A stretch of DNA of 64,000 bases from Gordionus sp. m RMFG-2023 (taxonomy: Eukaryota; Nematomorpha; Gordioida; Chordodea; Parachordodidae). Both the position numbers and the translations under genes were made by a program. This document shows, piece after piece, positions 22,021 through 35,145 of the stretch. The stretch's first letter is position 1. The number at the start of each line of letters is the position of its first letter. The DNA lies in the NCBI RefSeq assembly GCF_954871325.1, contig NC_088777.1, positions 30,171,366 through 30,235,365 of the forward strand, given 5' to 3'. Under the pieces are notes generated by a model that was not told the origin of the DNA, searched no databases, and was given only the letters and a program-made list of their open reading frames with translations.

Positions 22021-24751
22021 AGGTTGCAGAAATCAAACTTTAAAATTGAATAACCTGTCAACGATCATGCTGGTCGATACTGGCTCTAGATTCTCAATAA
22101 TACCTAGTTCGATAGCTAAGAGCGCAGGCATCACTGAATTAAAGAAATCTAATTTAAAATTAACAGGCTATGACGGCTATCAAATCAAAATATTAGGAAC
22201 GGCGCAAATTAGCGTAAATTATGAAGGAGTAACTAAAAATTTACAAGCGATCGTTGTTAATAGCAATAAGAATCCATTACTTGGCTAAGTGCCTTCAAAA
22301 ATATTTTAAAAAAATTTGTGGGAAATATAGGTGATGCATTATTATTAACATTCGCTTTAAAAACTGTTGCACCATTAGAAGAAAGTTCTACATTAGTTGA
22401 TCTTTTTTTTATTTGGTCCAAGTGTCTTTTTATAATTTTGTTCCCAGTATCTATATCATACAACAAATTTCCGTTTTTGCGCATTATTGTACCTTTTTCC
22501 CAATTATTATCTTTAAAAGTTTTATACCATATGCTGTCTCCTATTTCTATATCCCTATCTATTGATATCTTGCGATTTAGTATATGATCTCTTTCATCCC
22601 TCGGTTTTATCAACTCCCATTTTGTCCTAATCATTCTGGAGAACATTACTTCGCTTGGTATTTTGTTGGTCGTTGCGTTGGGTGTATTACGATAATTAAA
22701 AAGAAACTTTTCTAGAGCTATGTCTACGTCTATTTTATTATTATTTTCCATATTCCTTTTCATATTCATTTTCATTGATCTAATCATACGCTCACATTGG
22801 CCATTGGACTGTTGGTGGTGAGATGCGGTGAGCAAGTGTTCGATTTCGTGATCTTCGCAAAATTTCTTAAATAATTTACTGGTAAAGTTAGTTCCATTAT
22901 CACTGACTATTCTATTAGGTATACCAAATAAACTTATTATTTTCATCAATTCTTTAATCGTTGATTCCGTAGTTGTGTTTCTCATTCTCCTAATAATAGG
23001 AAATTTGCTGAAGGCGTCAACACATACCATAAAATTATTATCTTTGAACTCTGCAAAGTCTATGTGTACGCGCTCGAATACTTTCGTTGCTGTTTCCCAT
23101 GGGTTTTGAATATTATGAGGATTGTCTGCATATTTATTGCAAGCATCGCAATTCTTTACCTCCTGATCTATTTCTGCATTTAAACCAGGCCACCACAGAT
23201 ACTCTCTCGCTAATGATTTTGTTTTTCCAGCACCGAGATGCCCATTATGCAACTCTTGCAAAATCTCTTTTCTCATACCTTTCGGTATTATGATCCTATT
23301 CTCTTTAAAAAGGCAACCTTTGATTAAACTCAATTCCAATACCATATTTTTATACGTTTTGTTCTTTATCTGCTCATGATTCCTTATATCGTTGATTACT
23401 TCCATTAGTTCTTGATCAATATTAGTTTCTTTAACTATTCTTTTAAAATTTATTGGTGTGTCCCAAAAATTGTCATCAATTATTTCGTCATCTAACTTTT
23501 GTACTATCTCTTCTGTATTACAGTGTTTACTTTATTTGTATATCGTGATTGATTATTGTCGTTGTTATGATATTTACAATTGCATACTTGATTAGTTCCT
23601 CGATTTCCAATATTATGATTATCGTTATATCTTTGAATACATCTTGAATCGTTATAATGTCTGTTATATCTCTAATTATAATCATTATTAAATCTATTAT
23701 TATTATAGTCATTTTTATTATAACTAGCTCTATTATCAGAATTATTGTACGATCCTGGATAGTTTGCTCTGACGTTTCGCGTTATAATTCTGATATCTAG
23801 GGTTGTAATTATTTCCTTGGTAACTGGGGTTATAACTATTTCCTTGATAAATATTTCTTTGAAAGTCATGGCCTCTTGCTGTCCATCGTTGTCTGTTATC
23901 GTTATTCGATCGTGGATTATGTCTATCGTCGTATCTGACCACCTGTTTGTTTTCTTCAACTTTTATGCCTCTTTGTCTTTCCAAATGTTTTACGCTTGTT
24001 TCTTTTTCAGTCTTTTCATTTAAAGAAATGTTTTCAACTTTAGCTATTATATTTTCTTTTAATTCTGTCTCCTCAAAATCATCTCTTAAACTAAAGACTT
24101 CTGCTAACGTAATATTCTCTTTCAACGTAATTTTCTGCCTGATACTTCTGCTATTTGATGAAATTTTTACTTTTTCAATGACTCTACTATCGCTTAACGA
24201 ACATTCATTTTGTAAAATACATAATCTACTTACCCAATTGATGTAACTTTCATTTTTACCTTGTACAGCTGCATTGAATAATAACAATTTCGAACTTGTA
24301 GATTTCCTCGGGTGTAATAACCTAAATTTTTCAATCAATATCGATGGATTGATGAAATCGGTAGGTGAACATATCGATTTGAGCTTGATGTATTCTTCGT
24401 CTGGTAGTCTTCTTGTGAAGGATCCTTCTTTTTCGATATCAGAGATCTGAGCATCGTTGAATATGTCTTCGAAACGACTTAGAAAAACATCGCCATTACC
24501 TGTGTATGTTGGAAATTCAATATTAATATTAACGTTATTATTTGAGGTCTGTTTCATAATTTATAATTTACAATATCCTTGAATTTTTCTATTTTAGTAT
24601 TGGATTTTATAAAAATTTTAAGAAGTTAATTTATATTTAATATTTTAAAAAATTTTACTGCCACCATGAAAAGGTTGCAGAAATCAAAGGCAGAAATTAT
24701 ATAAAGTAACTTTAAAATTGAATAACCTGTCAACGATCATGCTGGTCGATA
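22021..24751 (-). mobile_element. Ty3/gypsy fossil: gag and integrase on the minus strand, protease piece on the plus strand
   Basis: Recognised parts are a gag-like protein (24557-23742, minus), an integrase (23405-22257, minus) with H-H-C-C zinc site GHLGAGKT...C..C, HIDFAEF, SDNGTNFTSK and ERMIRSMKM, and an aspartic protease segment (22046-22288, plus) with MLVDTGSRFSIIP. A short stretch just upstream of the protease (TTGCAGAAATCAAA, then AATAACCTGTCAACGATCAT) occurs at both outer edges, 22025-22075 and 24674-24750, in the same orientation. No LTRs were recognised. It is broken and rearranged. The protease is of the same family as the fossil at 62-63.5 kb. Confidence 0.8.
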
Positions 24752-24924
24752 ATTATGTTTTTAGCTTAATTATTTCTTGAGATATTTAATGAAGCAAGCG
24801 TATTTTTAAATTTTGGCTTTTTTAAAGATACGCATAGGTGAAAAGGTAAGCCGATTTGAAAATAATAATTTATTTTTCGGCAATGTGAGGTAGTGGAGGC
24901 AATGTAAATGTGAGATTTCGGCAA

Positions 24925-25994
24925 TGTGTTATTTTTGTAATATTATATTATTAATAATTTTGTTTTTATTATTAATAATTTTTTTAAGATTAAAATTTTA
25001 TTTGATAATTTATATTATTTTTTTAGATATAATAATATGTTTTTTAAATATATTATTTGATTGATATTTTTTTTTAAATATATTGAAATATATTATAATA
25101 TATTTTAATTTGTTATATTAATTTTTTATATATTTTTTGATTGATATTTTTTATTATAATGGTTTTTTATGTTTTTTATTATAATGGTTTTTTATGTATT
25201 TATTTTTCAGGTAAATTTTTTCTTGATATATTTTTTGACTAAATATTTTTTTTATTTTTTGCTAAATATTTTTTGTGTTATATTATTTTTTTAAATATAT
25301 TTTTTTATATATTTTTTGATTGATATTTTTTAATATAATGGTTTTTTAGGTATTTATTTTTCACGTAAATTTTTTCTTGATATATTTTGTATGATATTTT
25401 TTTTAAAATAATTTTAGATAATATATTTTAATTTGTTATATTATTTTTTTATATATATTTTGATTGGTATTTTTTAATATAATGGTTTTTAATGTATTTA
25501 TTTTTCACCTAAATTTTTTCTTAATATATTTTTTGATATCTAAATTTTTTTTTATTTTTTGTGTTATATTATTTTTTTAAATATATTTTTTGATTGATAT
25601 TTTTTTTAAAATAATTTTTAGATAATATATTTTAATTTGTTATATTATTTTTTTATATATTTTTTGATTGATATTTTTTAATATAATGGTTTTTTTACGT
25701 ATTTATTTTTCACGTAAATTTTTTTTTGATATATTTTTTGATAGCTAAATTTTTTTTTATTTGTGTTATTATTATTTATTTAAATATATTTTTTGATTGA
25801 TATTTTTTTTTAGAGATAAGATATTTTAATTTGTCATAATTTTTTTTAAATATATTTTTTGATTGATATTTTTTTTAAATGATTTTTATATAATTTATTT
25901 TTAACGTAATTTTTCTATTTTATATCTTTAAATTCCTAATTTTATAGGTAAAAGTGATAAAAGGTATAATCGTAATTTTTGAACTTTTTAAGTT
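24925..25994 (+). repeat. A/T-rich outer segment of the left foldback arm
   Basis: Irregular repeats of TATATTTTTTGATTGATATT with interspersed TTATTTTTCACGTAAATTTT. The complement of this pattern fills 30916-32115. Confidence 0.85.
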
Positions 25995-27322
25995 TTTAAA
26001 AGCAATTTTTAGTGAAGATGTTTTATAGAAAAGTGACAATTGTCATAATTGTTATTTTTGAACATTTTTTAGTTTTTTTAAAGTAAATAGGTAAAATTAT
26101 GTTTTGTAAAAATGTTAATTAATATTTCAGTGAAGATGTACTATGGAAAAGTGACAATTGTCATAATCATTATTTTTGAACATTTTTTAATTTTTAAAAG
26201 TAAATAGGTAAAAATATGTTTTGTAAAAATGTTAAATTAATATTTCAGTGAAGATGTACCATGGAAAAGTGACAATTGTCATAATCGTTGTTTTGAACAT
26301 TTTTTAATTTTTTTAAAGTAAATAGGTAAAATTATGTTTTGTAAACATGTTAAATTAATATTTCAGTGAAGATGTACTATGGAAAAGTGACAATTGTCAT
26401 AATCGTTGTTTTTGAACATTTTTTAGTTTTTTAAAGTAAATAGGTAAAATTTTGTTTTGTAAACATGTTAAATTAATATTTCAGTGAAGATGTACTATGG
26501 AAAAGTGACAATTGTCATAATCGTTATTTTTGAACATTTTTTAGTTTTTTTAAAGTAAATAGGTAAAAATATGTTTTGTAAAAATGTTAAATTAATATTT
26601 CAGTGAAGATGTACTATGGAAAAGTGACAATTGTCATAATCGTTATTTTTGAACTTTTTTGATTTTTTTAAAGTAAATAGTTAAAATTATGTTTTATAAA
26701 AATGTTAAATTAATATTTCACTGAAGATGTACTATGGAAAAGTGACAATTGTCATAATCGTTGTTTTTGAACATTTTTTAGTTTTTTTAAAGTAAATAGG
26801 TAAAATTATGTTTTGTAAACATGTTAAATTAATATTTCAGTGAAGATGTACTATGGAAAGTGACAATTGTCATAATCGTTGTTTTTGAACATTTTTTAGT
26901 TTTTTTAAAGTAAATAGTTAAAATTATGTTTTGTAAAAATGTTAAATTAATATTTCAGTGAAGATGTACTATGGAAAAGTGACAATTGTCATAATCGTTA
27001 TTTTTGAACTTTTTTGATTTTTTTTAAAGTAAATAGTTAAAATTGTGTTTTATAAAAATGTTAAATTAATATTTCACTGAAGATGTACTATGGAAAAGTG
27101 ACAATTGTCATAATCCTTATTTTTGAACATTTTTTAGTTTTTTTTAAGTAAATAGGTAAAAATATGTTTTGTAAAAATGTTAAATTAATATTTCACTGAA
27201 GATGTACTATGGAAAAGTGACAATTGTCATAATCGTTATTTTTGAACATTTTTTAGTTTTTTTAAAGTAAATAGGTAAAAATATGTTTAGTAAACGTGTT
27301 AAATTAAAATTTCAGTTTAGAT
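25995..27322 (+). repeat. Left-arm satellite array, about 11 units of 118-119 bp
   Basis: The landmark TGAAGATGTACTATGGAAAA recurs at 26131, 26249, 26367, 26485, 26604, 26722, 26841, 26959, 27078 and 27197, with an earlier copy near 26013 and a partial one at the inner edge. Each unit contains the perfect 12-bp palindrome TGACAATTGTCA. Confidence 0.95.
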
Positions 27323-27929
27323 ATGTTTTATATTATATAGACACTAACAGGAATATTAACATTAAAATTCCTAAATTCGCTATTATTATATATTGAAAAT
27401 TAAAGATGAATTATTTTCCTGCAAATCGTCAATGCCTTGATTTGATTAATCTCGAGATTTCAGCATGAATACATTAATGACCTCAAATGATAAAATATTT
27501 TACTATTACGATTGCACCTTAATCTTCATAGCAGCCGGAAATGTTTTTTAACATAATTTATAATAGTAGACCGATGTATAAATAAAATATTTTTATTATT
27601 AATTTATTTTTTCCTAAAATATTAACTGCGAAATATTTAAATATGAATCCTGCATCGGTTATTTGTATATCAACTAACTATAATATCTTTGACTTATTTA
27701 TTTCAATTCTGTGAGTAAATATATTTTAAATATTTATACACTTTAGTGAACTATCTAAAATTAAAAGTTAGAGCTATTGAGATGTATATCTATCACTAAT
27801 TACATTTTCATGAATATATTTATAAACGAAATAAATTTTAGCAATTAACTATGTTGCAATATAGCGAACATTAAATACTATTAGCCCTTATATTTATTAC
27901 TAAGATTATGCGTCAAACATTATAAGTTC
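27323..27929. other. Unique loop of the foldback element
   Basis: 607 bp, A/T-rich, not repeated elsewhere in the window. It is somewhat less A/T-biased than the arms and has no open frame of coding character. It may be ancestral spacer or captured host sequence. Confidence 0.7.
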
Positions 27930-30915
27930 ATCTGAAATTTTAATTTAACATTTTTACAAAACATAATTTTAACTATTTACTTAAAAAAAACTAAAAAATG
28001 TTCAAAAATAACGATTATGACAATTGTCACTTTTCCATAGTACATCTACACTGAAATATTAATTTAACACGTTTACTAAACATATTTTTACCTATTTACT
28101 TTAAAAAAACTAAAAAATGTTCAAAAATAACGATTATGACAATTGTCACTTTTCCATAGTACATCTTCATTGAAATATTAATTTAACATTTTTACAAAAC
28201 ATAATTTTAACTATTTACTTTAAAAAAAATCAAAAAAGTTCAAAAATAACGACCATGACAATTGTCACTTTTCCATAGTACATCTTCACTGAAATATTAA
28301 TTTAACACGTTTACTAAACATATTTTTACCTATTTACTTTAAAAAAACTAAAAAATGTTCAAAAATAACTATTATGACAATTGTCACTTTTACATAATAC
28401 ATCTTCACTGAAATATTAATTTAACATTTTTACAAAACATATTTTTACCTATTTACTTTAAAAAAACTTGTTCAAAAATAACGATTATGACAATTGTCAC
28501 TTTTCCATAGTACATCTTCACTGAAATATTAATTTAACATGTTTACAAAACATAATTTTACCTATTTACTTTAAAAAAACTAAAAAATGTTCAAAAATAA
28601 CGATTATGACAATTGTCACTTTTCCATAGTACATCTTCACTGAAATATTAATTTAACATTTTTACAAAACATAATTTTAACTATTTACTTTAAAAAAAAT
28701 CAAAAAAGTTCAAAAATAACGACTATGACAATTGTCACATTTCCATAGTACATCTTCACTGAAATATTAATTTAACACGTTTACTATACATATTTTTACC
28801 TATTTACTTTAAAAAAACTAAAAAATGTTCAAAAATAACGATTATGACAATTGTCACTTTTCCATAGTACATCTTCACTGAAATATTAATTTAACATGTT
28901 TACAAAACATAATTTTACCTATTTACTTTAAAAAAACTAAAAAATGTTCAAAAACAACGATTATGACAATTGTCACTTTTCCATAGTACATCTTCACTGA
29001 AATATTAATTTAACACGTTTACTAAACATATTTTTACCTATTTACTTTAAAAAAACTAAAAAATGTTCAAAAATAACTATTATGACAATTGTCACTTTTA
29101 CATAATACATCTTCACTGAAATATTAATTTAACATTTTTACAAAACATATTTTTACCTATTTACTTTAAAAAAACTAAAAATGTTCAAAAATAACGATTA
29201 TGACAATTGTCACTTTTCCATAGTACATCTTCACTGAAATATTAATTTAACATGTTTACAAAACATAATTTTACCTATTTACTTTAAAAAAACTCAAAAA
29301 ATGTTCAAAAATAACGATTATGACAATTGTCACTTTTCCATAGTACATCTTCACTGAAATATTAATTTAACATTTTTACAAAACATAATTTTAACTATTT
29401 ACTTTAAAAAAACTCAAAAAATGTTCAAAAATAACGACTATGACAATTGTCACTTTTCCATAGTACATCTTCACTGAAATATTAATTTAACACTTTTACT
29501 ATACATATTTTTACCTATTTACTTTAAAAAAACTAAAAAATGTTCAAAAATAACGATTATGACAATTGTCACTTTTCCATAGTACATCTTCACTGAAATA
29601 TTAATTTAACATGTTTACAAAACATAATTTTACCTATTTACTTTAAAAAAACTAAAAAATGTTCAAAAACAACGATTATGACAATTGTCACTTTTCCATA
29701 GTACATCTTCACTGAAATATTAATTTAACATGTTTACAAAACATAATTTACCTATTTACTTTAAAAAAACTAAAAAATGTTCAAAAACAACGATTATGAC
29801 AATTGTCACTTTTCCATAGTACATCTTCACTGAAATATTAATTTAACATGTTTACAAAACATAATTTTACCTATTTACTTTAAAAAAACTCAAAAAATGT
29901 TCAAAAATAACGACCATGACAATTGTCACTTTTCCATAGTACATCTTCACTGAAATATTAATTTAACACGTTTACTAAACATATTTTTACCTATTTACTT
30001 TAAAAAAACTAAAAAATGTTCAAAAATAACTATTATGACAATTGTCACTTTTACATAATACATCTTCACTGAAATATTAATTTAACATTTTTACAAAACA
30101 TATTTTTACCTATTTACTTTAAAAAAACTAAAAATGTTCAAAAATAACGATTATGACAATTGTCACTTTTCCATAGTACATCTTCACTGAAATATTAATT
30201 TAACATGTTTACAAAACATAATTTTACCTATTTACTTTAAAAAAACTAAAAAATGTTCAAAAATAACGATTATGACAATTGTCACTTTTCCATAGTACAT
30301 CTTCACTGAAATATTAATTTAACATTTTTACAAAACATAATTTTAACTATTTACTTTAAAAAAAATCAAAAAAGTTCAAAAATAACGACTATGACAATTG
30401 TCACTTTTCCATAGTACATCTTCACTGAAATATTAATTTAACACGTTTACTAAACATATTTTTACCTATTTACTTTAAAAAAACTAAAAAATGTTCAAAA
30501 ATAAAGATTATGACAATTGTCACTTTTCCATGGTACATCTTCACGGAAATATTAATTTAACACGTTTACTAAACATATTTTTACCTATTTACTTTAAAAA
30601 AACCAAAAAATGTTCAAAAATAACGATTATGACAATTGTCACTTTTCCATAGTACATCTTCACTGAAATATTAATTTAACATTTTTACATAACATATTTT
30701 TACCTATTTACTTTAAAAAAAGTAAAAAATGTTCAAAAATAACGATTATGACAATTGTCACTTTTCCATAGTACATCTTCACTGAAATATTAATTTAACA
30801 TTTTTACAAAACATATTTTTACCTATTTGCTTTAAAAAAACTAAAAAATGTTCAAAAATAACAATTATGACAATTGTCACTTTTCTATAATACATCTTCA
30901 CTAAAAATTGCTTTT
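27930..30915 (-). repeat. Right-arm satellite array, about 25 units of 118-119 bp, inverted
   Basis: Same unit as the left arm in reverse orientation. Variant classes alternate: ACGTTTACTAAACAT, ATTTTTACAAAACAT and ATGTTTACAAAACAT versions. A variant with AACTATTATGACAATTG and TTTTACATAATACATC occurs near 28368, 29078 and 30032. Spacings of about 6 and about 8 units indicate a higher-order repeat. Confidence 0.95.
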
Positions 30916-32115
30916 AAAAACTTAAAAAGTTCAAAAATTACGATTATACCTTTTATCACTTTTACCTATAAAATTAGGAATTTAAAGATTAAAAATTACG
31001 TTAAAAATAAATTATATAAAAATCATTTAAAAAAAATATCAATCAAAAAATATATTTAAAAAAATTATGACAAATTAAAATATCTTATCTCTAAAAAAAA
31101 ATATCAATCAAAAAATATATTTAAATAAATAATAATAACACAAATAAAAAAAAAATTTAGCTATCAAAAAATATATCAAGAAAAAATTTACGTGAAAAAT
31201 AAATACATAAAAAACCATTATATTAAAAAATATCAATCAAAAAATATATAAAAAAATATAACAAATTAAAATATATTTTCTAAAAATTATCTTAAAAAAA
31301 ATATCAATCAAAAAATATATTTAAAAAAATAATGTAACACAAAAAATTAAAAAAAATTTTGCTATCAAAAAATATATCAAGATAAAATTTACGTGAAAAA
31401 TAAATACATAAAAAACCATTATAATAAAAATATCAATCAAAAAATATATAAAAAAATAATATAACAAATTAAAATATATTATCTAAAAATTATTTAAAAA
31501 AAAATATCAATCAAAAAAAAATAAAATAATATAACAAATTAAAATATATTACCTCTCAAAAAACAAAAAAAAATTAGCTATCAAAAAAAATCTACGTAAA
31601 AAATAAATATATCAATCAAAAAAAATATGTAAAAAATAATATAACAAATTATAATATATTATTTCAATATACTTAAAAAAAAATATATTATATATTACCT
31701 CTAAAGTTTTATTTAAAAAATAATATAAACCAAAAAACAAAAAAAAATTATCTATCAAAAAAAATCTACGTCAAAAATAAATATTTAAAAAAGTAATTAT
31801 ATTAAAAAAAATATATAAAAAAAATTATATTAAAAAAAAAATATCAATCAAAAAAAATAAAATATATAAAAAAATAATTATATTAAAAAAATATCTATCA
31901 AAAAAAATATGTAACAAATTATAATATATTATAATATATTAAAAAAAAATATCAATCAAAAAATATATTTAAAAAGATAATATAACAAATTAAAATATTA
32001 TATCAAAAAATAAATTAATATTAAATAAATAATAAATTAATATTAAATAAATAATAAATTAATATTAAATAAATAATAAATTAATCTTAAATAAATAATA
32101 AATTTGTAAAATACA
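30916..32115 (-). repeat. A/T-rich outer segment of the right foldback arm
   Basis: Complementary pattern (AATATCAATCAAAAAATATA) to the left arm. Near its outer edge, AAATAATAAATTAATATTAA is repeated at least four times in tandem (about 32010-32105). Confidence 0.85.
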
Positions 32116-32121
32116 CATAGG

Positions 32122-32228
32122 CAATGTTCACATTGCCGGGGTATTTCGCATTTACATTGCCTACCACTACCTCACATTGCCGAAAAAATTCCGGCAATGT
32201 ATACATTGCCGGAATTTTCACATTGCCG
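32122..32228. repeat. CATTGCCG motif cluster at the right foldback end
   Basis: CATTGCCG or its complement occurs at least six times in about 105 bp. It includes a perfect 22-bp palindrome at 32191-32212 built from CCGGCAATGTA and its complement. The left end has three copies of CGGCAATG/GGCAATG (24878-24925). Such clustered terminal motifs are likely transposase-binding sites. Confidence 0.8.
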
Positions 32229-33350
32229 CTAACATATATACTACTAACATACAAATTTTTAAAAAATTCGAAAGGGGTCGGGTTGAGAATCGAGTTTTTT
32301 TATTGATTTATTATGGAATACAACATATCTAAAAAAAATTTTGCTATCTTACAGTTTTTGCCAAAGACCATCATGTTTCTTTGAATCGCTCTCATGAAAA
32401 ATTGATCTGAGCGGAATTAAAACCCTAATATCAACACAAATTAAAAATTAAATGGTCTATATTTTAAATAGTTTATTGTTTTCTAAAGTTTCATTAACAA
32501 ATATAACCAGATAAATGCGATGTACTTTTTTAACCAACTCTATGCGTTTTGTTTAAATTTTTTTCAGTAAAACGTTAATCCTCTCAGGTTTCAATGAATC
32601 TTTCATAGTTTTAAATTTTTGAAAAAAATCATTTTTTAAAAATCTTTTTCTCTTATAATATTAATAAGGGCAAATTTTATCCCTCACCTCATCAAGCCAA
32701 AATATCGATGATGAACCGCCGGTCGTTTCAGATTCCACGAAGAGATTGAATAGCAATTTTTTGAAATTTTCCGATCCTATTTCTTTACTCACTTATCAAA
32801 AGCTACACTCACTAGATAAATATGTGACTTTTACAAATTTAAGAATCCCAGTGAATACCGAAAATTACGAAAGTAAACAGGAATTTTAAAAAAAATTTGA
32901 ATACAAAGATTAAATTTTTTTATGGCCATTAAAATAGATATGGACCTGACATTGAAAGATTTATATACCTCTTCCCCTTCCAACACTTTATTCATTCCAA
33001 TAGTCTGGCTAACCTCTCAACAACATAAGAATCAAATTAAGTCTACATCGACTGTGACATCCTTGGACATCGGTTCTCTATGGATGAAAATTAAAAGATG
33101 ATTATATATGGCGCTTTTGTAGTTTATAATAAATTATTATGCCTGTCACGTTTTATATAATATGTTTTTAATTAGATATCACAAAAATATTTGGGTAAAT
33201 GAAGACTAAATCTATAATCTCTAGTTTGACTCAGTTAATTTTTTATACTGAAGGTTTATTGGGTCCTTTTTACACGAATTTTGTTCCACTGTAAATAATT
33301 TAAAAATCTAACTAGTTTTTTTTAACACATGTATAATTTATCTTTAATTA
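32229..33350. other. Non-genic stretch
   Basis: A/T-rich with no coding stretch, tandem repeat or transposon end that I can support. Confidence 0.45.
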
Positions 33351-33359
33351 TAGACTTTT

Positions 33360-35145
33360 GTCGGCCATCCCCAGGGTCTTGCAGAAGGGGGGCGAGCAGG
33401 ACAGCTGACCCTGGCCTTCGAAATTAGAGAATTTTAGGGGCCGCCAAATTTTGTAATTTTACTCATTTATTTTTAGCTCTTGAAAAAAGGGATTTTTTTT
33501 CTTTATACTACATACAAGCAAGGCATTATTCTTTTTTTGTAAAAAATCCATTTATTAATTTTGAAAATATATATTTTATAAAAAAAAACCTCGTTAAATA
33601 AGAAATTATTTTTTTTTATCAAAATTTGATATAATATTATTCGGCCACATTCGTCGAATTAAGAATAGTGAAGTTTTCATAATCATTACCTTGGAAATCG
33701 AATTCAAGATGAAATTATAAACTTGATAGGAGATAAAATCGTAGAAAAAAGTTGTTGATTCTATTAAAAACCCAATATATTTTTCGCGTAATATTAGACT
33801 ACACACCAATCATAAGTCACCAGAAATAATTAATCGTAGTTATAAGATAAGTAAAATTTAACAACTCCGTTAAAATAAATGAACGATTTATTGGCGTTCT
33901 AATTGATTCCAGTACTGGCCAAGCGTTGGTAAAAGCATTTTTTTTATCATTTATTTAAAAAATCAATATGAGATAAGGGGGTTCAAGTTTGTATATAACA
34001 AATAAATCGAAGGTCATTTTTTATGCCTTGTTGCCACAGCTTAAATATGCTACTTGGTGATATGGCACGAACATCATTAGTCCCAAAATCATTTTTTAAC
34101 GTTGTCCAACGAATATATATATTCTTTTTTTGTTTCGACTTAGCGATGGCAAATTTTGAAAGATCATAATAATTTTACTCTAAACCCGTTACCTCTATCA
34201 GGATGAGAGTGTAAAGGCAATTAAAAATCAGGTTGGTGATATTTACTATGCTCTAATAGACTCATCCGAAAAAACTGATGACTCCAATTGCTGCACAGAA
34301 GTCATTTCTTTAAAAATTAAAACATTTCCATTTTTGGTATCTCTTGAATTTAGTAAATAAGGTCATACAAAGTGACAATATTGAATTGAAAAGAATACAC
34401 TTATAGAAAGTATGCAAGATATTTAAGATCGCTTTAAGGAAAACGTCCTTCAGAATTCCCTATATTCAGCCAAAGTGCACAGGAATCGGAAACGTAGACT
34501 GAAAGTTCAAAAATATTTTCCTTACGAAGTAGATGACACGCCTATACATGATACGCAAAAAACATGTGAGATTGAATTTTTAATGCATTAGATCAAGCGA
34601 GAAATTCGTTTGAGGAACGTTTCCAGCAGTTTTTGTATTCTTATTTAATATACAAGAATTGATAAATGTCCCTGAAAGAGAGAGCTAAAGGAAATATGTT
34701 GTCAATCAAATATTTTATTAACGATACGTAAGTAATATATTAATCTGCAAGATCTACTAATTTTGAAATTTTTAGTGAATATATTAATCAAGCATTCCAT
34801 AAAAACTCCATGTCTTGCCTTATATATCAATTGTTATTAAGGATTATTTTAACCATTCTAACTGCCATGGAATCCGCAGAACCCAGCTTGTCGCTCAAAT
34901 TAATTAAAAATTACCTACGATCTTGCATGGCACAGAGTCTTGTATCTTTTAGTTTATGATTATATTCATTTTTGTAATGTGCGTTATTCATTTATGATTG
35001 AAATTTAATAGAATATATATGCCTTTAGTTCTCATTGCGAATAAATATTAATAAAGCTTAGGTACATTTTTTTTTAAGGGGCCGCCAAATTATTTTTTAC
35101 CTTGGCCCGCTAAAAGTCTCGGCACGGCGGGCATTCCAGATATTA
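33360..35145 (+). mobile_element. hAT remnant, DUF4371/ZMYM1-like
   Basis: + strand fragments near 34430-34660 (DRFKENVLQNSLYSAKVHRN, KYFPYEVDDT, RFQQFLYSYLIYKN) and 34770-34960 (LLRIILTILTAMESAEPS, SLKLIKNYLRS) match the end of DUF4371-type hAT transposases, including the hATC helix. GGGGCCGCCAAATT occurs in direct orientation near both sides (33433 and 35079). Terminal inverted repeats could not be fixed. Many stops. Confidence 0.6.

Larger units (their letters stand above)
24878..32228. mobile_element. 7.35-kb foldback element: long inverted arms of satellite DNA around a unique loop
   Basis: The outer motif CGGCAATGTGAGGTAGTGG at 24878 is matched in inverse at 32163-32182. Moving inward, both arms have about 1 kb of (TTTTTTGATTGATATTTTTT)-like A/T repeat (24925-25994; complement at 30916-32115), then arrays of the same 118-119-bp unit in opposite orientation (25995-27322 and 27930-30915). 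The centre, 27323-27929, is not repeated. The right arm is longer than the left by about 14 satellite units, and its outer end is 46 bp longer. No open frame of note exists, so it is non-autonomous. The architecture recalls foldback elements of the Drosophila FB or Galileo kind, but the ends match no superfamily I can name. No target duplication was found, perhaps because the left end is incomplete. Confidence 0.85.

Noticed and set aside
22257-23405. Host integrase-derived (GIN-like) gene
   Set aside because: The frame is long and open, but a gag-like frame of the same strand lies next to it and a family protease lies beside it, so it is part of a gypsy fossil.
26000-30915. CRISPR array
   Set aside because: The units are contiguous 118-119-bp repeats without unique spacers, and the sequence is clearly from an animal genome.
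30874-31059. 61-codon open frame at the edge of the satellite
   Set aside because: It consists of satellite and A/T-rich repeat translation (Lys, Ile and Asn only).
24878-32228. Polinton or other large virus-like element
   Set aside because: Long inverted arms raised the idea, but the interior has no polymerase, integrase or capsid-like frames. All of it is satellite or non-coding.
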